Part shown: one piece after another, positions 4,717 to 9,699 of the stretch | Position numbering within the stretch: the stretch's first letter is position 1 | How the letters are laid out: each line of letters opens with the position of its first letter | Assembly: GCA_937914815.1 (NCBI GenBank) | Contig: CALDMI010000395.1 | Coordinates: 1-9,699 of the forward strand | Direction of reading: 5' to 3' | From: an uncultured Clostridia bacterium | Lineage (GTDB): Bacteria; Bacillota; Clostridia; Oscillospirales; CAG-272 | DNA length: 9,699 bases | Position numbers and translations under genes: made by a program | The notes under the pieces: model-generated | Told to the model about the DNA's origin: nothing | The model's input: only the letters and a program-made list of their open reading frames with translations | Databases searched by the model: none

Positions 4717-7700
4717 ATGAAACAGGGAAGAAAACGTTTTATTGTGCTTGTTTCCGTTTTTCTGCTCGTACTCCTCTGCATTTTCTCTCTTGCCGCCTGC
4801 TTCGGCGGCGGGGGAAATCAGATGTGCGAGGACGGAAAACATGAGTTTGAGGTGCACGGCGACGGCGTCCTCGTCTGCAAAATCTGCGGATACTCAAAGA
4901 AATGCGAGCACGAGACCACAAAGTGGGAGGCATACAACAGCACATGGCATGTAAAAGTATGCACCGTCTGCGGCATGAGCCTCGCGCCGGATATTCTCAA
5001 ATGGTCGGATACCAATATCGAGAAAAGCAAGGATTTTAACCCCGACCTTATAGGAAGGCACGACGGCGACCCCTGCACGGTCTGTGGCTTCACAGTCTAT
5101 AACGACGGCACCTTCTATTATCTCGAAAAAGATACCGGATACGACGAAACCGGTAAAACGAATAAAGTCTACAGCTGGGTTATAAACGGTCTCGTGTCGA
5201 CCGCGGCGCGCGATGAGATGACCCTCCCCGATACATTCGAGGGCAGCAATGTCACGGGCTTCACCCCCGCGTTTATCCGCGATGCAAACGAGGCAGGGGT
5301 AAAGGAAATATCCTTCGGTAAGAATAACGCCTCCTGTTATAACAACGAGGCGAAGGACAGCTGGAACTATAGCAGCACTCCGGACGATAAATTCACCGCC
5401 GAGATTGCGAATATAAAGGACGGCACCCTCTCTGCGGTGCTCAACAACCGCCTCCTTGAAGCGTTCGCGGCTGATTTTGTCAATGTAAAGGTCGACGGAG
5501 AACCGCTGACAGAGCTCACCGCCGACGCCACGTGGGTAAATGCCGGTGCGACGCAGATAAGTATCTATGCATGGAAGATTGCGGGACTCAAGAAGATAAC
5601 CGTCTCCGGCGTCGAGGAGGTATCGATAACCGCTAACTCCTCGGTTGAAAAGGTCGTAATAGGCGAGGGCGTAAAGAGAATTGAATCGCTCGGCGGTCGT
5701 TCCTATAATGACGGCCTTGAAAACATGACGGAGATAGAGCTTCCGAACAGTCTTACTTCCTTTAGCAGCGGCGTATTTCAGAACAGCAAGAGCCTGCGCG
5801 CGATAAATCTCCCCGCGGGAGTTACCGAGATTCCGAATTACGCCTTTGAATACTGCTATTCGCTCCGCGAGATTACAATAGGCGCCTCTGTTACGAGCGT
5901 CGGGGACAGCGCGTTTGCCTACTGCACCGCACTGAATAAGGTCACCTTCCTCGGCGAGAATGTGACCCTCGGTACGCAGGTGTTCGCAAATTGCTACTCG
6001 CTTATGGAGGTACAGTTGCCTTCCGCTCTGCGTGACCTCCCGCAGGGCACATTCTACAATAATTACATGCTCCTCGGAATTACTCTTCCGGACACTCTTG
6101 AAACCATAGGCTTTGATGCGTTCGGTCATTGCGCAAATTTCCGTACCGTGACGCTCCCCGCCTCGGTAAAATCGATTGATAACGGCGAGTACCTCTTCAA
6201 AAACTGCATTTCCCTTGAGGTAATCTACAACCTTTCCTCGGTCGATATAGGGAATTCGGTACCCCTGAACGGAACGAGCATATATGTGCCCGTAAAGACC
6301 GAACTACCGGAAACTCCGATAGAGGCGCCGACGGTGGTGACCGATGAGCGCGGGTTTGTATTCCTGACCCCCGCGGGCAAAACTACCCGCTATCTTATAG
6401 GCTACGCCGGGGTGAAGACCGATATGACCGAGCTCATTCTTCCGGACGGCTACCCGGCAGAGGGCAGAAAACTGTCCTACACGGTTGCAAACTTCGCGTT
6501 TGAATGGTGCTGGGGTCTCCGCCGCCTCCTGATACCCGCCGGTGTAAATTCCCTTGAAAAGTACGCGTTCGACGATTATAGCGGCGGCTCGGCAAAGGAA
6601 ATAATCTGCCTGTCGCAGTCGGTTGACCTCACCGATTTCAGCTACATATATAAGTTCACCTCGCTTGCCGATGTCGGTGAGTGGGTGACCGAGGGCGATT
6701 GTCTCTTCTATGTAGAAAAGGACGGCACTCCCGTCCTCTACTCGGCACCTTTGAACGAGGTGCGCGATGACAGCACCTACAAACTTATCTCGGCTACCTA
6801 CCTCCTGCCGGAGAGCTTCCGCGGCGGAAGATATGCCATAGGACAGAGAGCTCTTACGGATGATACTGTAACCGAGTTCGTATTCCCCGCGGCGGTAAGT
6901 GAACTGCGCGACTACGCATGCAAGCCATACAGCTCACCGCTTGATTTCAGGTGCCTTGAATCTATAACCTTCCTCGGAACCGATATAAAAATAGGCAGGG
7001 GCGCTTTCGACTCTCGCACATATGCGGATAAGGGAATAGTTGTAAAGAACCTCGTTATTCCCGACGGCGCAGAGCTCGCCGACAGGGCACTCGGCGACGG
7101 ATACAGTACGGATAAGCTTGTTCTGAGCGGGACGCTCACAATAGGCAAGAACGTAAAGCTCGGTGAGTACTCTCTCGGCGATATAAGCAGAGTAAAGACC
7201 ATCACAATCGGCGAGGGCTCCACCATCGGAAAACATAATTTCTCAAATCTTGACGGCGTCTCGATAACCCTCCCCTCCGACCTTCGCGAGATAGGCGAGA
7301 ACTCATTCGAGAGGTGCACAAACCTTAAAAACTTCGTAATCCCCGACAGCGTCGAGGTGATAGGAGCCTATGCATTCTATGAAACCGACTTCAAGAAGCT
7401 GACTCTCCCGTCCTCGCTCCGCGAAATAGGCGATTATGCGTTCTTAAGCTCGAAGATAACAACGCTTGCACTCCCGGACAGCGTCGAAAGTATAGCAGAG
7501 GGAGCGTTCAAGTATTCCGACCTCGCGTCGATAACCCTCTCCGCATCTCTTCGTACAATAGGGGCAAACGCTTTCTTTGATACAAAGATAACCGCAATAA
7601 CCCTGCCCGAGGGGCTCGAGACGATAGGCGACTACGCGTTCTGCGGGCTCGGAATAACCGAAATAACCCTTCCCTCGACCCTCCGCACAATAGGAGGTTA

Positions 7701-9048
7701 TGCTTTCTCCGGCACCGCCATTACCTCTCTGACCCTCCCGGATGGGCTCGAGACAATAGGAACAAATGCATTTTACAATATCCCGGTGACCTCCGATATC
7801 CTCCTGCCGGAGAGCCTTGTGACCGTCGGCTCCTGGGCGTTCGGCTGTGACGGCAATATGCCGGAGGCGGCGAGAAACCGTCTTGTGTATACCTATGTTG
7901 AGAAGAAACCCGAGGGCTTCGCCCCGCAGATAGCCGATAACTTCTCCTACGGCGGAAAGCCGGTGACGGTCGGCGACTATGAGTTCGTCATAGGTAAGAC
8001 GGGAGTGAAATTCATAAAATATAACGGCTCCGATACCGTGCTTGTTATCCCCGATACCTGCGACGGAAAGCCGGTAACCGAAATCCGCCCCGGCGCCCTT
8101 GATAATCTCCGCAATATAACCGGAATTACCGTGCCCGCGACTGTCACGGGCTTTGACAGCGACCTCTTCAAAAACTGCACATCTCTTAAAAACTTCAATT
8201 ATGAAGGCACAGCGACTCTCACATATGAGATGTTCGCAAATACCCTCTACCGCGGCACAGCCGACGGCGCGTATATGTACATCGGCACGACCGTGACCGG
8301 CTTCGCGCCCGACGCCGGAAGAGTAGCCCGCATGCGCGAGGGTACGACGAGAATTGTTGACTCAGCGCTCGCAGAGACAGGCAACGCAAGAATACTCATA
8401 ATCCCCGCGAGCGTTACAGACTTCGGCAAGAATAACTTCAATTCTTATACGGACTCAATGGAAATCTACATCGAGGGACAGCCGACGAACGCTCCCGCAA
8501 ATACCGGAAACGCCTTCTATTATACGAATGTGATAATAACGGATGACGGGCTGATATTCCGTCAGGACAACCTTAGCGGCGGACCCTATAATATCTCGCT
8601 TATCCGCTATATAGGCACTGCGACAGAGATAACCGTTCCCGCGACGGTCGACGAAAAGAATGTAACCTATATAGGTGCCGCGAGAGATGACGGCGGCGTC
8701 GGTGCTTTCCGCGGCTGTGACACGCTGACGAAGGTGACCTTCTCCTCCATGACCCTTGAATTGAGCGCCGGGACCTTCTACGGTTGCACATCGCTACGCA
8801 CCGTTGACTTCGGCGGGAATATCCAGATGCTCACTCTCTCATCTGCGGCGATAGAGAACAGCGCGATAGAGAGTATCATTCTTCCGGACGGATATGTCAC
8901 CGTCTGGTCTGCCGTCCCGCAGGGCAGTACAGTCCTTACAAAAACCGAGGGTAACGGCACAACGCTCCTCGCCCTCCTCAAGGACACGACATATACGGCG
9001 GAGAATATACGGACGTGGTCGAGGTATGATATAAGCGTCATAGGCTGA
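4717..9048 (+). CDS. Large BspA-type LRR_5 surface lipoprotein
   Basis: The 1443-residue protein starts with a signal peptide (KQGRKR, then a hydrophobic stretch 8-27) and a lipobox LAAC with Cys28 as the predicted lipidated residue, so it should be anchored outside the membrane. Residues 37-123 hold three CxxCG motifs (Cys54/57, 82/85, 120/123) plus Cys37, Cys63 and several His, suggesting metal-binding modules. The rest is LRR_5/BspA repeats of the form (I/L)xLPxxLxxIGxxAF in about five blocks, most regular at 7264-7794. Five re-start modules are seen, an aromatic hairpin followed by IP/LP and GxxVTxIxxxAF. There is no LPXTG or C-terminal membrane anchor; it ends SRYDISVIG. Related proteins act in adhesion or surface binding, but the partner here is unknown. 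The start has AAGGAGA and a consensus promoter. Codon use matches the neighbours. Confidence 0.93.
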   Translation: MKQGRKRFIVLVSVFLLVLLCIFSLAACFGGGGNQMCEDGKHEFEVHGDGVLVCKICGYSKKCEHETTKWEAYNSTWHVKVCTVCGMSLAPDILKWSDTNIEKSKDFNPDLIGRHDGDPCTVCGFTVYNDGTFYYLEKDTGYDETGKTNKVYSWVINGLVSTAARDEMTLPDTFEGSNVTGFTPAFIRDANEAGVKEISFGKNNASCYNNEAKDSWNYSSTPDDKFTAEIANIKDGTLSAVLNNRLLEAFAADFVNVKVDGEPLTELTADATWVNAGATQISIYAWKIAGLKKITVSGVEEVSITANSSVEKVVIGEGVKRIESLGGRSYNDGLENMTEIELPNSLTSFSSGVFQNSKSLRAINLPAGVTEIPNYAFEYCYSLREITIGASVTSVGDSAFAYCTALNKVTFLGENVTLGTQVFANCYSLMEVQLPSALRDLPQGTFYNNYMLLGITLPDTLETIGFDAFGHCANFRTVTLPASVKSIDNGEYLFKNCISLEVIYNLSSVDIGNSVPLNGTSIYVPVKTELPETPIEAPTVVTDERGFVFLTPAGKTTRYLIGYAGVKTDMTELILPDGYPAEGRKLSYTVANFAFEWCWGLRRLLIPAGVNSLEKYAFDDYSGGSAKEIICLSQSVDLTDFSYIYKFTSLADVGEWVTEGDCLFYVEKDGTPVLYSAPLNEVRDDSTYKLISATYLLPESFRGGRYAIGQRALTDDTVTEFVFPAAVSELRDYACKPYSSPLDFRCLESITFLGTDIKIGRGAFDSRTYADKGIVVKNLVIPDGAELADRALGDGYSTDKLVLSGTLTIGKNVKLGEYSLGDISRVKTITIGEGSTIGKHNFSNLDGVSITLPSDLREIGENSFERCTNLKNFVIPDSVEVIGAYAFYETDFKKLTLPSSLREIGDYAFLSSKITTLALPDSVESIAEGAFKYSDLASITLSASLRTIGANAFFDTKITAITLPEGLETIGDYAFCGLGITEITLPSTLRTIGGYAFSGTAITSLTLPDGLETIGTNAFYNIPVTSDILLPESLVTVGSWAFGCDGNMPEAARNRLVYTYVEKKPEGFAPQIADNFSYGGKPVTVGDYEFVIGKTGVKFIKYNGSDTVLVIPDTCDGKPVTEIRPGALDNLRNITGITVPATVTGFDSDLFKNCTSLKNFNYEGTATLTYEMFANTLYRGTADGAYMYIGTTVTGFAPDAGRVARMREGTTRIVDSALAETGNARILIIPASVTDFGKNNFNSYTDSMEIYIEGQPTNAPANTGNAFYYTNVIITDDGLIFRQDNLSGGPYNISLIRYIGTATEITVPATVDEKNVTYIGAARDDGGVGAFRGCDTLTKVTFSSMTLELSAGTFYGCTSLRTVDFGGNIQMLTLSSAAIENSAIESIILPDGYVTVWSAVPQGSTVLTKTEGNGTTLLALLKDTTYTAENIRTWSRYDISVIG
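7264..7794 (+). repeat. Protein-level tandem array of eight LRR_5 units
   Basis: One 23-residue unit (69 nt, with the canonical SFERCTNL loop) is followed by seven units of exactly 22 residues (66 nt each, starting at 7333, 7399, 7465, 7531, 7597, 7663 and 7729). Units alternate between SxLR(E/T)IG and (D/E)x(V/L)ExI forms, giving a 44-residue higher period. DNA copies differ at many synonymous sites, so the array is old rather than recently duplicated. Confidence 0.88.
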
Positions 9049-9095
9049 CCATATCCCCGCCGTCTGCGGATACCGTAGATACGACTTTTTGAAAG

Positions 9096-9143
9096 AAAAG
9101 CGGTTGCTTTTGCCCCACAGCGGGCTTTGGTGACCGCTTTTTT
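9096..9143 (+). terminator. First terminator after the lipoprotein gene
   Basis: AAAAGCGGT (9096-9104) pairs with ACCGCTTTT (9133-9141), with an inner GCCC/GGGC pairing. The stem is followed by a T6 run (9138-9143). It lies about 48 nt after the stop codon. Confidence 0.82.
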
Positions 9144-9163
9144 GCGACTTTTCAGCCCTTTTT

Positions 9164-9191
9164 GCCCGGCATTTACCGGGCTTTCTTTTTT
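9164..9191 (+). terminator. Second, tandem terminator
   Basis: GCCCGG (9164-9169) and CCGGGC (9176-9181) form a 6-bp GC stem with a 6-nt loop. TTTCTTTTTT follows. It lies 20 nt after the first terminator. Confidence 0.82.
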
Positions 9192-9422
9192 CGCGCTTTT
9201 TCGCCGTAAAATACCACGCTTGAAATTTTTTCGCGCAAAAATTCCGGAAATCCGCACTTTATGCGAAAATTTTCTTTGATAAACACCATTTTTCACTCAT
9301 CGAAAAAATCTCATTTTCGCCTGTTCAACAAAAAGCGCGCCGCGAACGGAATATCGCGCCGCACCGCGAAATCGGGAAAATCCCGCCGCAGGCGCATTTT
9401 TTTCGAAAAAATCCGAAACCCC
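9192..9422. other. Gene-free intergenic stretch with a third hairpin
   Basis: No frame here has a plausible ribosome site. The region is rich in A and T runs separated by CG-rich words. It holds an elongated hairpin at 9356-9395 (GCGCC/GGCGC, GCG/CGC and CGGGA/TCCCG with small bulges) followed by T7 at 9397-9403. Directly beyond lies TTTTTTCGAAAAAA, a perfect 14-nt palindrome. The hairpin looks like a terminator, but I see no clear promoter for a transcript ending there. Confidence 0.5.
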
Positions 9423-9452
9423 TTGACGCGGGAGGTGACCTTTTGATATAAT
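9423..9452 (+). promoter_or_regulatory. Promoter of the last gene, extended -10
   Basis: TTGACG (9423-9428) and a perfect TATAAT (9447-9452) are 18 nt apart. TG at 9444-9445 gives the extended -10 form TGATATAAT, which would compensate for the long spacer. The start would be near 9459. Confidence 0.82.
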
Positions 9453-9457
9453 ACTTA

Positions 9458-9500
9458 CAGTATTACGAAAATACCAAAATACTGCCGCGCCCGCGCGGAG
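9458..9500 (+). promoter_or_regulatory. Structured leader of the last gene
   Basis: GTATT (9460-9464) can pair with AATAC at 9470-9474 or, as the longer CAGTATT/AATACTG pair, with 9478-9484, so two mutually exclusive stems are possible. Next, CCGCG (9485-9489) and CGCGG (9494-9498) form a strong stem with a CCCG loop. The right arm overlaps the only ribosome-site-like sequence, GGAG (9497-9500). A control role is inference. Confidence 0.45.
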
Positions 9501-9514
9501 AAAGCTGGTTTTCT

Positions 9515-9699
9515 ATGGATGCAACCCGTGTTTCTGAAGATGTGGCTATGAAAAAGCCGATGAATACAAAGGAGTGCCGCGCCGCAATAGCCCGCGCCGG
9601 ACAGCAGATAAAGCTCGCGCTGAACGCTTATCGCGCGTGCGTAAAGCCTTACAACGCGGCAAAGGAGAACTTCGACGCCGCAGACCGGGCGTTCACTAA
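9515..9699 (+). CDS. Unrecognised protein, N-terminal part only
   Basis: An open frame starts at the ATG at 9515 and runs past the window edge; 61 residues are visible. It begins MDATRVSEDVAMKKP and continues with a probably helical, alanine-rich stretch (ECRAAIARAGQQIKLALNAY, then NAAKENFDAADRAF). There is no signal peptide or membrane segment. Codon use, including ATA for Ile, matches the other genes, and a promoter and leader precede it. The ribosome site GGAGA lies about 13 nt upstream, which is long, so an internal start at the ATG at 9548 or 9560 is possible. The TAA in the last three bases is in another frame. I do not recognise the family. Confidence 0.6.
   Translation, partial: MDATRVSEDVAMKKPMNTKECRAAIARAGQQIKLALNAYRACVKPYNAAKENFDAADRAFT

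Noticed and set aside
4416..4781. 121-codon minus-strand frame through tRNA-Thr
   Set aside because: It runs through a tRNA gene and its promoter, so it is a chance frame.
4894..6129. 411-codon open frame on the minus strand inside the lipoprotein gene
   Set aside because: It lies wholly antisense to a gene with clear LRR repeats, signal peptide and expression signals. It has no ribosome site or recognisable motif, and long antisense frames are expected from this codon bias.
7264..7794. Recent DNA tandem duplication
   Set aside because: The repeat is clear in protein, but the DNA copies differ at many synonymous sites.
8778..9296. 172-codon minus-strand frame over the lipoprotein end and the terminators
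   Set aside because: It crosses two terminators and is mostly antisense to the repeat gene; its composition is basic and without domain signals.
9261..9446. 61-codon plus-strand frame, very basic
   Set aside because: No ribosome site. It crosses the third hairpin and overlaps the promoter of the next gene.
9697..9699. TAA at the window end as the stop of the last gene
   Set aside because: It is not in the frame of the ATG at 9515, whose last complete codon ends at 9697.

Overview
The window looks like a chromosomal segment of a moderately GC-rich Clostridia-type Firmicute, probably an uncultured gut lineage. The evidence is a tsaE-tsaB pair, a PlsY acyltransferase, a short QueG-like iron-sulfur protein, a BspA-type leucine-rich-repeat lipoprotein, and near-consensus sigma-A promoters. 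Isoleucine is written mostly with AUA despite the GC-rich coding sequence. Lineage is an inference from gene content and composition; no species is claimed.

Left part (1-3156, minus strand): one promoter (TTGACT, 17 nt, TATAAT, at 3128-3156) appears to drive five tightly packed genes: a small DUF3006-like protein, plsY, a class I SAM methyltransferase, tsaE and tsaB (tsaB runs off the left edge). Three of the four junctions overlap by 1 to 11 bases; the fourth is a 56-nt gap. PlsY starts phospholipid synthesis, and TsaE and TsaB make the t6A37 modification on tRNAs that read ANN codons. A G8 tract at the tsaE-tsaB junction and a twice-occurring ATTTTAC-N2-ATTTTAC motif in front of two start codons are notable.

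Middle (3157-4716): a perfect 10-bp palindrome lies between the operon promoter and a divergent promoter for a 268-residue QueG-like protein. That gene ends at a strong hairpin terminator. A TCACTT/AGTGAA-rich inverted repeat region follows, then a second terminator belonging to a minus-strand tRNA-Thr(UGU)-tRNA-Tyr(GUA) operon, which has a perfect consensus promoter. The window therefore holds enzymes of t6A and probably queuosine synthesis alongside one substrate tRNA of each.

Right part (4717-9699): a 1443-residue lipoprotein gene with its own strong promoter and ribosome site. It has a lipobox, three CxxCG modules near the N-terminus, then five blocks of LRR_5/BspA repeats, including a regular 22-residue array with a two-repeat alternation. 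Two tandem terminators follow, then about 230 nt without a convincing gene, then a promoter with an extended -10 and a structured leader before an unrecognised gene cut by the right edge.

No mobile element, CRISPR array or defence system was seen. The items most worth checking are the architecture of the large lipoprotein, the tsaE-tsaB slippery junction, and the paired regulatory-looking repeats.
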